The notes under the pieces are model-generated. The model saw only the letters and a program-made list of their open reading frames with translations, was not told where the DNA came from and searched no databases. Below, in pieces: positions 1 to 5,192 of a stretch of 5,192 nt of DNA (the first letter of the stretch is position 1; every line of letters starts with the position of its first letter). Source of the stretch: an uncultured Gemmobacter sp. (lineage in GTDB: Bacteria; Pseudomonadota; Alphaproteobacteria; Rhodobacterales; Rhodobacteraceae); NCBI GenBank assembly GCA_937983495.1, contig CALKAA010000372.1, forward strand, positions 1 to 5,192. Direction: 5' to 3'. The position numbers were made by a program, and so were the translations under genes.

Positions 1-38
1 TCAAATCCCCTGCTAGTTCTCTTTCGCTCAATCTGATG

Positions 39-67
39 ATCTTTTGCGCCCATGCGTGGGCAAAGAT
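39..67. other. Imperfect hairpin downstream of the NYN gene
   Basis: ATCTTT (39-44) pairs with AAAGAT (62-67), and GCCCA (48-52) pairs with TGGGC (57-61) around the loop TGCG. Three unpaired bases (TGC, 45-47) sit on one side. That makes 11 base pairs about 140 bases beyond the NYN stop. No clear T-run follows on the minus strand, so a classical rho-independent terminator is not supported. It could be a transcript-end stabilising structure or a chance palindrome. Confidence 0.35.
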
Positions 68-156
68 TTGTTCCCGGCCTTTGCAAGGATGGGTGAAAGC
101 TCAGGGCACGGCCTTTGGGTGCACGACGCCGTATGGGTCTGGACAAGTGCCCACCG

Positions 157-210
157 TCAGCTTGTTGCAGACACGATCGCTGCGGCCAAGTCGAGAACCG
201 GAGAGGTCAT
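157..210 (-). other. Tiny frame overlapping the NYN stop codon (17 codons)
   Basis: An ATG at 210-208 overlaps the NYN stop (209-207) in the ATGA arrangement typical of translationally coupled genes. It encodes MTSPVLDLAAAIVSATS and stops with TGA at 159-157. The same frame then stays open to a TGA at 30-28, giving a further 42 sense codons with proline- and cysteine-rich content. There is no Shine-Dalgarno sequence before the ATG. It may be the decayed start of a former downstream gene or only chance. I do not recognise a family. Confidence 0.15.
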
Positions 211-797
211 AAGGCTTCGGCAGGTTTTTCTTGCGGAACCTCTTCGGCATCGCGCGGTAGCCTCAGTTCGCGGGGGGGGCGGCCGATCACTTCGCGCAGT
301 TCGTCGAGTTCGATGAAGTTGTCGGCCTGGCGACGCAGGTCGTCGGCGATCATCGGGGGCTGGCTGCGCATGGTCGACACCACCGACACCCGGACACCCG
401 CGCGCTGCAGCGCCTCGACCAGCGGCCTGAAGTCGCCATCGCCCGAGAACAGCACCGCGTGGTCCAGCCGGTGCGCGAGTTCCATCGCATTCACCGCCAG
501 TTCGATGTCCATGTTCCCTTTGACCTTTCGGCGCCCGGCGCTGTCGATATATTCCTTGGCGGGCTTGGTCACCATGGTGTAGCCGTTGTACTGCAGCCAG
601 TCGAGCAGCGGGCGAATTGGCGAATAGTCGTCGTTCTCCAGCAACGCCGTGTAATAGAACGCGCGAAGCAGTTTTCCACGGCGCATGAATTCCTGACGCA
701 AAAGCTTGTAGTCGATGTCAAAACCCAGCGCCTTGCCCGCAGAGTACAGGTTCGCCCCGTCGATGAAGAGCGCCAGACGCTCGTCTTTGTAGAACAT
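207..797 (-). CDS. NYN domain protein (LabA/DUF88 family), putative ribonuclease
   Basis: A 196-residue cytoplasmic protein of the NYN/PIN-like nuclease superfamily. The fold starts directly at the N-terminus: hydrophobic strand ending in FIDGANLY (D13, N16), then KGNMDIEL (D97) and the strand/turn LFSGDGDF (D120, D122). Together these give the acidic metal-binding set expected for the family. A conserved end strand (VRVSVVST, about 135-142) and a charged, proline-rich C-terminal tail (about 172-196) follow. Family members are thought to cleave RNA; the target here is unknown. The frame is open upstream to an ATG at 977. The start at 797 is preferred because homologues begin right before the FIDGAN strand and because AAGGA lies 6 bases upstream. 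The extra 60 residues of the longer version look non-coding. The gene is intact, leftward, and appears monocistronic within the window. Family call is firm; precise function is not. Confidence 0.93.
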   Translation of the reverse strand: MFYKDERLALFIDGANLYSAGKALGFDIDYKLLRQEFMRRGKLLRAFYYTALLENDDYSPIRPLLDWLQYNGYTMVTKPAKEYIDSAGRRKVKGNMDIELAVNAMELAHRLDHAVLFSGDGDFRPLVEALQRAGVRVSVVSTMRSQPPMIADDLRRQADNFIELDELREVIGRPPRELRLPRDAEEVPQEKPAEAL

Positions 798-803
798 GGA
801 TGG

Positions 804-808
804 TCCTT
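804..808 (-). promoter_or_regulatory. Ribosome binding site of the NYN gene
   Basis: Read on the minus strand the bases are AAGGA, followed by a 6-base spacer (CCATCC) and the ATG at 797. This is the best Shine-Dalgarno match near any start in the window. It decides the start of the NYN protein against the longer frame beginning at 977. Confidence 0.7.
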
Positions 809-886
809 CTTGTCTGGAACCCGTGATGTTGCAACGAACAAACAGCAGCGCCTGAATCCATCGGGCCACAAGACGGGTCGTCGGCG

Positions 887-901
887 TGCCTGTGGCAGGC
901 A
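887..901. repeat. Perfect inverted repeat upstream of the NYN gene
   Basis: TGCCTG and CAGGCA flank a 3-base spacer (TGG), a 6-bp perfect dyad roughly 90-100 bases before the NYN start codon. The position would suit an operator or a small hairpin in the untranslated leader. No promoter hexamers of good quality can be placed around it, so the role is unknown. Confidence 0.3.
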
Positions 902-977
902 TCTGAACAAGCCGAGAGATTCCCCGTTGCCTGCGGTCTGAGGCTTCCAGACCCAGTGTCACGGACGCCTCCCGCAA

Positions 978-1295
978 TCAAAGTATCCTTTGCGCCAAAC
1001 GACATTCTTTCGGGCGCGCATGAACCTGCACCGCCATCAGCCATTCGCGGGTGGCCGCCTCGCGCGTGGCAAAGGCGCTCACCCGGTTTGTCTGCTGGCG
1101 ATCCGACGCCAGCTACGAGGTGCCGGGGCCCACAAGCAGCGTCACCCGTGCCGCCAGCCCCTGCCAAGGCGAGGCCTGCGGATCACGGCGTCGAAGGGGA
1201 TTTCCGAATGCCCATCGAGCAGCTTTGCAGTGATAGATCGCCTCGTCAGTGCCATCCGCAGCTTTCATGGCGCACGGAACCTTGAGTGCGGTCAT
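978..1295 (-). pseudogene. Possible remnant gene interrupted by one in-frame TAG
   Basis: On the minus strand a frame beginning with ATG at 1295 runs 60 residues to a TAG at 1115-1113. It then continues in the same frame for 44 residues to a TGA at 980-978. The second part (LASDRQQTNRVSAFATREAA, then TREWLMAVQVHARPKECRLA) looks protein-like, with an amphipathic Ala/Arg/Glu pattern and mostly G/C-ending codons in its first 25 codons. The first part includes DEAIYHCKAARWAFGNPLRR. Without the TAG this would be a protein of about 105 residues. I do not recognise the family and see no clear ribosome binding site. It may be a decayed gene, a recoded or mis-sequenced small gene, or a chance opening in GC-rich DNA. 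Confidence 0.22.
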
Positions 1296-1393
1296 GTCTT
1301 CGACACACGCACCCTGATCCGGGACGACTGATGCCAGAAAACAGCCCTTTCAAGCCGTCACGCCCGGGGATGGCGAGGCTCTGCCGACAAGGC

Positions 1394-1411
1394 GGTCTCT
1401 AATAAGAGACC
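1394..1411. repeat. Perfect 7-bp hairpin/dyad GGTCTCT-AATA-AGAGACC
   Basis: GGTCTCT (1394-1400) and AGAGACC (1405-1411) are exact inverted copies around an AATA loop. The dyad sits at the left edge of the AT-rich island, about 300 bases before the response regulator start. A loose T-run (1432-1436) lies 20 bases further right, too far for a canonical terminator. An operator overlapping a promoter, or a hairpin ending leftward or rightward read-through, are both possible. Confidence 0.4.
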
Positions 1412-1416
1412 AAGAG

Positions 1417-1441
1417 CTATCAAAAGATATATTTTTGCTAG
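1417..1441 (+). promoter_or_regulatory. AT-rich island with imperfect dyad and a possible -10 element
   Basis: CTA-T-CAAAA and TTTTG-C-TAG form an imperfect inverted repeat around GATATAT, the most A/T-rich spot in the window. TATATT at 1428-1433 matches five of six bases of a sigma-70 -10 box. A convincing -35 at the usual distance is lacking: the corresponding bases fall in the right arm of the adjacent dyad ending at 1411. If used, it would start a leader of about 270 bases before the response regulator gene. Confidence 0.22.
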
Positions 1442-1456
1442 AAAAACAGTGTTGCA

Positions 1457-1507
1457 CTCGCACACCTTGAATGCGAGATTTGGGACATGCTTGCTCGCAT
1501 GCTCGCG
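1457..1507. repeat. Cluster of CTCGCA/TGCGAG words
   Basis: CTCGCA occurs at 1457-1462 and 1494-1499, CTCGCG at 1502-1507, and the inverted form TGCGAG at 1472-1477. A further TGCGAG is at 1641-1646. The first and inverted copies form a 6-bp dyad with a 9-base spacer. Such a set of oriented copies upstream of a response regulator gene is compatible with protein binding sites, but the core is short and the match may be fortuitous. Confidence 0.3.
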
Positions 1508-1649
1508 CGCTTTTTGCTGTCTTCTCGCCCGTAGTGTGGCAATTCACATGGCACATGAAGCCATCCTGGAACGATTCGATCTTGCACTCAAAATGAAATG
1601 GTTTTTGTGCGGCGTCCGGATGCAGGTGTATGTGAGTGATTGCGAGGCA

Positions 1650-1672
1650 GTTGCATCCGCCTGTGGTGCAAC
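1650..1672. repeat. Inverted repeat GTTGCA-N11-TGCAAC before the response regulator gene
   Basis: A perfect 6-bp dyad with an 11-base spacer ends 36 bases before the ATG at 1709. The same GTTGCA word occurs at 1451-1456, and TTGCAC at 1452-1457 and 1582-1587. It could be an operator or an mRNA hairpin close to the translation start; no experimental or family support can be given from sequence alone. Confidence 0.25.
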
Positions 1673-1708
1673 AAGAATTGGGGTAACCGGAAAGTGGCCG
1701 CAGACGTC

Positions 1709-2365
1709 ATGAGCTTGTCTCCTAAAACCACCGCCCCCGCCGGGCGATCTGGCCGACAGCCGCTGCGTGTCCTGTTGGTCGATGACCATGCCTTGATCTG
1801 CGAGACGCTCGCCCTGGCTCTGACCGACGACGAGTTGACACTCGTGACCGTCAAGACCGTCACCGAAGCCCAGCAGCAGATCGAAGCCAACGGGCGCTTT
1901 GACGTGCTGCTACTGGACTACGATGTTCCGGGAATGGAGGGTCTCAAGGGGCTGCGCAGCCTGGCCGAGCAAAACAAGGGCGCAGTGGTCCTTTTTTCGG
2001 GTGTCGCCAGCCGCCTTGTGGTCGAGCAGGCGCTGGATGCCGGCGCCAGGGGTTTCATCCCCAAGACGCTGCCGCTGCGCACCCTGAAGCACGCCATCCG
2101 GTTCATTGCCGATGGAGAGACATTTCTGCCGGCCGACTACATGCGGTGGACCAGTCAGGGCAATGGCGACAAACTGGGGCTGAAGCAGCGCGAGATGCAG
2201 GTTCTGACGCTGCTGTGCGAGGGACTGCAGAACAAGGAAATCGGCCGCCAGATGGGCGTAGAGGAAACCATCGTCAAACTGGACGTCAAGTCGATCTGCC
2301 GCAAGCTGGGGGCCAAGAACCGGACCCAGGCTGTCATCGAGGCCCGCAACCGAGGGTTGGCATAG
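1709..2365 (+). CDS. LuxR/NarL-family response regulator (REC + HTH)
   Basis: A 218-residue two-component response regulator that should bind DNA when phosphorylated. The receiver domain (about 18-135) has the acidic pair D25/D26 in LLVDDH, phospho-acceptor D70 in VLLLDYDVPGMEG, switch serine S97 in VLFSG and lysine K119 in GFIPKT, so all catalytic positions are present. A short linker leads to a LuxR-type helix-turn-helix (about 157-218) with LKQREMQVLTLLCEG, NKEIGRQMGV and a recognition-helix end SICRKLGAKNRTQAV. The ATG at 1709 gives normal family length; the frame opens further to 1640, and a GTG at 1694 is possible, but those residues look unlike a receiver N-terminus. The ribosome binding site is weak. 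It is the first of three collinear genes and in style resembles ErbR/AgmR-type regulators of alcohol oxidation, which is an impression rather than proof. Confidence 0.93.
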   Translation: MSLSPKTTAPAGRSGRQPLRVLLVDDHALICETLALALTDDELTLVTVKTVTEAQQQIEANGRFDVLLLDYDVPGMEGLKGLRSLAEQNKGAVVLFSGVASRLVVEQALDAGARGFIPKTLPLRTLKHAIRFIADGETFLPADYMRWTSQGNGDKLGLKQREMQVLTLLCEGLQNKEIGRQMGVEETIVKLDVKSICRKLGAKNRTQAVIEARNRGLA

Positions 2366-2414
2366 GATCGCCGCGCCGAAGTTTAACGGTTCCAGATGCG
2401 TATTCCGGGGAAGC

Positions 2415-2418
2415 GAGG
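2415..2418 (+). promoter_or_regulatory. Likely ribosome binding site of the FIST gene
   Basis: GAGG lies 9 bases before the ATG at 2428. A longer purine tract, AAGGGG (2420-2425), is only 2 bases from that ATG and so too close for it. The tract might instead serve an in-frame GTG at 2446, but that is rather far. Confidence 0.4.
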
Positions 2419-2427
2419 CAAGGGGTC

Positions 2428-3660
2428 ATGCATGGATCTGAGAAGGTGCAAAGCTTCCGGGTCGCAGTCAGCGTGGTTGAGGATCCTGACACGCTCAGGG
2501 CCATGGGCACTGTCATCGATAGCATCCCGACGCCACCGGACTTTCTGACCCTGCATTATGGGTCAGTCCATTCGGCCCACACCTTGCAGGCGCTCGCCAC
2601 TGCAGCCTTTCCCGGAACAGCCCTGCACGGCGGATCGTCCTGCCTTGGCGTGATGTCCCAGAGCGGCATCGCTGTTGATGGCGGCGCAGGCCTTGGGGTC
2701 CTGGCGATCTGGGATCCGGCCGGGGCCTATGGCTCGGCCATGGAACGGATCGGGGCAGATGCAGGGGCTTCGGCGCAGATCGCGCTTCGAGCGGCCCTGG
2801 CCCGGGCCGGGCGCCCCAGCGAAGCCCCGCAGGTTGTCTGGCTGACCTCTCCCCCGGGACATGAAGAACTGGTCCTCGCTGGGATCAGGGATGTTCTGGG
2901 CCCTCATGCACTGATCGTGGGGGGAAGTTCAGCCGACAATGACGTGGGCGGGGCCTGGACGCAACTGGCGCAGGATGGTGCGGCGGGCGATGGCATCTCG
3001 ATCTCGGTGCTGTTTCCCTCGGTCCCGTTTGCTCAACTGTTCGAGAACGCCTATGCACCCACCGAATTCCGTGGGCGGATCACCGAGGTCTCGGGGCGCA
3101 CGGTCCATCAGATCGACGGACAGCCTGCGGGCGCGGTTTACGCGGAATGGACGGGTGGTGCGATCGCGGTCCCTGAGACCGGAGCTCAGACCATTCTGTT
3201 GCAGAGCACCTTGTTGCCGCTGGGACGAGAGGTGGGGCAGATCGGCCAGGTGCCCTTTCATCTTCTGGCCCATCCTTTGGCGCTGCATGCTGACGGGCGG
3301 CTGGAGCTGTTCGTGGACATGCAGACCGGTCAGGAGATCTGCCTGATGACCGGCACTGCCGACAGCCTGGTCCAGCGTGCCGGGCATATCGCAGAGCTGG
3401 CCAGGGAGCAACTCAACGGGAGCCGGCCCAGCGGGGCGCTGGTGATCTACTGCGGAGGCTGCATGCTGTCGGTCCGCGACAGGTTGGATGAAGTCGCCGC
3501 ATCGCTGTCGCAGGCGCTGCCGGGGACCCCTTTCCTGGGCTTGTTCAGCTTTGGCGAACAGGGTGAAACCGTCCGTGGCACCTCGGAACATGCAAATCTG
3601 ATGATTTCCTGTCTTGTCTTCGGATCGACCGAAAACAGCCCGCTGCCTGCCGACGACTGA
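2428..3660 (+). CDS. FIST domain sensor protein (FIST_N/FIST_C), NosP-like
   Basis: A 410-residue soluble protein with no signal peptide or membrane segment. The N-terminal FIST domain (about 40-210) shows LHGGSSCLG (67-74) and the hallmark VGGSSADND (164-172). The C-terminal FIST_C domain (about 220-390) shows GALVIYCGGCML (336-347) and FLGLFSFGEQGE (369-380). FIST proteins are sensory input modules usually encoded beside signalling genes. A subgroup, NosP of Pseudomonas and relatives, binds heme and nitric oxide and controls an adjacent histidine kinase. That role is inferred here from the neighbours; H43, H48, H51 and H67 are among several histidines but I cannot say which, if any, binds heme. 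The frame is open back to 2146 inside the regulator gene; the ATG at 2428 avoids that overlap and gives usual family length. It starts 62 bases after the regulator stop and ends 12 bases before the next gene. Confidence 0.9.
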   Translation: MHGSEKVQSFRVAVSVVEDPDTLRAMGTVIDSIPTPPDFLTLHYGSVHSAHTLQALATAAFPGTALHGGSSCLGVMSQSGIAVDGGAGLGVLAIWDPAGAYGSAMERIGADAGASAQIALRAALARAGRPSEAPQVVWLTSPPGHEELVLAGIRDVLGPHALIVGGSSADNDVGGAWTQLAQDGAAGDGISISVLFPSVPFAQLFENAYAPTEFRGRITEVSGRTVHQIDGQPAGAVYAEWTGGAIAVPETGAQTILLQSTLLPLGREVGQIGQVPFHLLAHPLALHADGRLELFVDMQTGQEICLMTGTADSLVQRAGHIAELAREQLNGSRPSGALVIYCGGCMLSVRDRLDEVAASLSQALPGTPFLGLFSFGEQGETVRGTSEHANLMISCLVFGSTENSPLPADD

Positions 3661-3672
3661 GCGTGAGTCAGT

Positions 3673-5192
3673 ATGGTTACCCAGACGCAGATCCTTCTGA
3701 CCGAACTGGCCGCGCGCGAACGCCTGTTGCGCGACCAGCGCACCTCGACCGAGCAGGCCGAAACGCTGTTGCAGGTCGTCGATGCGCTGCAGGCCACCGA
3801 GACCATGGAAAACGGCTTCGACAGCGCCCTGGAGATCTGCCGCAAGGCGCTGAAGGGCGATGTGGCCGTGCTGCTACAGCGTTCCTCCGAGGTTCTGGAA
3901 ACGCTGCACGCCAGCGATCCCGCCTTTGGCCTGCCGACCTGGCCGCTGGCGGGCCAGGAGATGCTACGCCCCTTGTGCATCACAAGCATCGGCCACACGC
4001 GGCTCAGCGACAGCCTACCCGACGTTGTTCGGGGGTATCACTCTTTGCTGTCCACACCGTTGCCTTGTGTGGATGGGCCGCAGATGGTTCTGGTCTTGTT
4101 GTCGCATGGCAAGGCCCGGTTCACGCGATCCCATCAGGTTCTGATTGACCGCATCGGCGGGGTCATGGCGCGCATGATCCGGTCCCGCCATCTGATCCAG
4201 CGCAACGCGATCCTGAGCGCCATTGTCGAGGGGACCCCCGCCACGTCGGCCATGGCCGGTGCGGAAGACCGCTCGCTGACTGCGCTCAGCCATGCCTTTG
4301 ACCGGCTGTCCGCCTGGCAGAACCTGATCATTCAGTTGAACAACGATTTGCTTGGTGCGCCCAGTGCCACGCTCGATGCTGCGATCGACCGGACCCTGGC
4401 CGAGATCGGGCAACTGGTCGCTTCGGACCGCACTTATGTGTTTCATCTGACCCCAATGCAGATGCTGGACAATACCCATGAATGGGTAGCACCCGGGATC
4501 GAGCCTATGAAGGCGGTGCTTCAGAACGTGCCTGTTGAAGTGATGGAGGACTGGCGCGCTGATTTCGAGGCTGGCCGCCCGGTCTCGATCCCCGATGTCA
4601 ATGCGCTGCCGGACGAGTCAACCGTGCGCGATACCCTTCAGATGCAGGGTATCCTGTCGCTTCTGGCGGTGCCGATCCTGCATGACGGGGTGCTGATCGG
4701 CTTTGTCGGGCATGACTTTGTAAGGGAGCACCGCCGATTCCTGCCCACCGAGGTCCGCCTGCTGCAGTCGGTCGCGAACACCATAGGAGCCGTCGTCGTC
4801 CGGCGCTCCGCAGAGGCCGTGGCGCTGAGCGCCCAGGTCAGCCTGGCCCAGGAACGCGACCGGTTGCAGGCGACCCTCTCCGCGCTGCCCGATCTGGTGC
4901 TGGAGTTGGATCAGGATGGCCGCTTCACGGGCTATAACGTCGGCGGCGGCATTGAACCGGCGTTTTTCCCCAGAGACTTCCTGGGACGGCAGGTCGAAGA
5001 GGTGCTGCCCCCCGATCTGGCGCTCAAGGCCCGCGAGGTGATGCACGATGTCGATCTGCACGGTCACCACACAGGCATCGAATACAGCTTGCCGACCGCG
5101 AGCGGCGAGAAGTGGTATGCCGTCTCGGCCGGGGCGCGCCGCAATTCGGGCCGCTCGAATGGCTATGTCTTCCTGATCCGCGATGTCACCGA
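3673..5192 (+). CDS. GAF-GAF-PAS sensor protein, probable (hybrid) histidine kinase, 3' end cut by window
   Basis: The first 506 residues of a cytoplasmic signalling protein; the frame is still open at the right edge. Order: N-terminal amphipathic, coiled-coil-like helix (about 5-45); a divergent GAF-like domain (about 45-172); a connecting helix (about 173-225); a clear GAF domain (about 228-380) with NTHEWVAPGIEP (267-278), LQNVP (283-287), VSIPDV (304-309) and QGILSLLAVPI (325-335); another helix (about 381-400); and a PAS domain (about 398-506) starting LSALPDLVLELDQDG. No membrane segments occur, so the signal is probably intracellular or delivered by the FIST protein. The kinase core lies beyond the window, so histidine kinase is inferred from domain order and operon. 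A diguanylate cyclase or phosphodiesterase output cannot be excluded. The start is fixed by a TGA in frame at 3664-3666; GTGAG (3663-3667) is a weak ribosome binding site. Confidence 0.85.
   Translation, partial: MVTQTQILLTELAARERLLRDQRTSTEQAETLLQVVDALQATETMENGFDSALEICRKALKGDVAVLLQRSSEVLETLHASDPAFGLPTWPLAGQEMLRPLCITSIGHTRLSDSLPDVVRGYHSLLSTPLPCVDGPQMVLVLLSHGKARFTRSHQVLIDRIGGVMARMIRSRHLIQRNAILSAIVEGTPATSAMAGAEDRSLTALSHAFDRLSAWQNLIIQLNNDLLGAPSATLDAAIDRTLAEIGQLVASDRTYVFHLTPMQMLDNTHEWVAPGIEPMKAVLQNVPVEVMEDWRADFEAGRPVSIPDVNALPDESTVRDTLQMQGILSLLAVPILHDGVLIGFVGHDFVREHRRFLPTEVRLLQSVANTIGAVVVRRSAEAVALSAQVSLAQERDRLQATLSALPDLVLELDQDGRFTGYNVGGGIEPAFFPRDFLGRQVEEVLPPDLALKAREVMHDVDLHGHHTGIEYSLPTASGEKWYAVSAGARRNSGRSNGYVFLIRDVT

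Larger units (their letters stand above)
798..1708. other. Intergenic region without a confident gene, between divergent genes
   Basis: The leftward NYN gene and the rightward response regulator gene leave about 0.9 kb between them. The right half (about 1395-1690) has clearly more A/T and repeats of short words, as expected of a regulatory region. The left half (about 978-1345) is GC-rich and includes a broken minus-strand frame, described separately. No tRNA, rRNA, CRISPR or insertion-sequence ends are visible. Open frames on either strand have mixed third-position composition and no recognisable domains. Confidence 0.6.

Noticed and set aside
459..941. 160-residue plus-strand open frame opposite the NYN gene
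   Set aside because: Antisense shadow of the NYN gene, which has intact catalytic motifs.
798..977. N-terminal extension of the NYN gene to an ATG at 977
   Set aside because: The extra 60 residues show no domain and family proteins begin just before the FIDGAN strand; a strong AAGGA site precedes the ATG at 797.
1394..1436. Rho-independent terminator
   Set aside because: The stem is good but the T-run begins about 20 bases after it, too far for intrinsic termination.
1548..1564. Sigma-54-like TGGCAC element
   Set aside because: The required GC at the -12 position is absent at the correct spacing.
2146..2427. N-terminal extension of the FIST gene overlapping the regulator gene
   Set aside because: These residues are an out-of-frame reading of the regulator HTH region, and the ATG at 2428 gives the usual family length.
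2929..3591. 220-residue minus-strand open frame opposite the FIST gene
   Set aside because: It lies fully antisense to a well-supported FIST coding region and has low-complexity Arg/Gln/Pro-rich content typical of shadow frames in GC-rich DNA.
3447..3998. 183-residue minus-strand open frame across the FIST/kinase junction
   Set aside because: Antisense to two supported genes, rich in Ser/Arg/Cys and without recognisable domains.

Overview
The window looks like high-GC alphaproteobacterial DNA. A member of the Rhodobacteraceae such as a Paracoccus relative fits best, judging from strongly G/C-ending codons, the style of the proteins and the type of signalling operon. This assignment is an inference; no rRNA or marker gene is present.

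Layout. Left part, minus strand (207-797): a complete NYN-domain (LabA/DUF88-type) putative ribonuclease with its acidic active-site residues intact and a good ribosome binding site. Below it (1-206) is a short stretch with an imperfect hairpin and a tiny frame that overlaps the NYN stop codon. Middle (798-1708): about 0.9 kb with no confident gene. It holds a minus-strand frame broken by one TAG (possible gene remnant), an AT-rich island, several inverted repeats and a cluster of CTCGCA/TGCGAG words, and probably contains the control region of the rightward operon. Right part, plus strand (1709-5192): three collinear genes. They are a LuxR/NarL-type response regulator, a FIST-domain sensor protein, and the N-terminal 506 residues of a soluble GAF-GAF-PAS signalling protein, probably a (hybrid) histidine kinase, cut by the window end.

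How the genes may work together. The three plus-strand genes are separated by 62 and 12 bases with no terminator-like structure between them, so they are probably one transcription unit. FIST proteins next to cytoplasmic multi-domain histidine kinases recall the NosP/NahK nitric-oxide-sensing pair of Pseudomonas aeruginosa. There a LuxR-type regulator (ErbR/AgmR), tied to PQQ-dependent alcohol oxidation, is encoded close by. The simplest model is that the FIST protein senses a small ligand and controls the kinase, which exchanges phosphate with the response regulator. The ligand and the regulon cannot be read from this sequence. The NYN gene points the other way and is probably unrelated.
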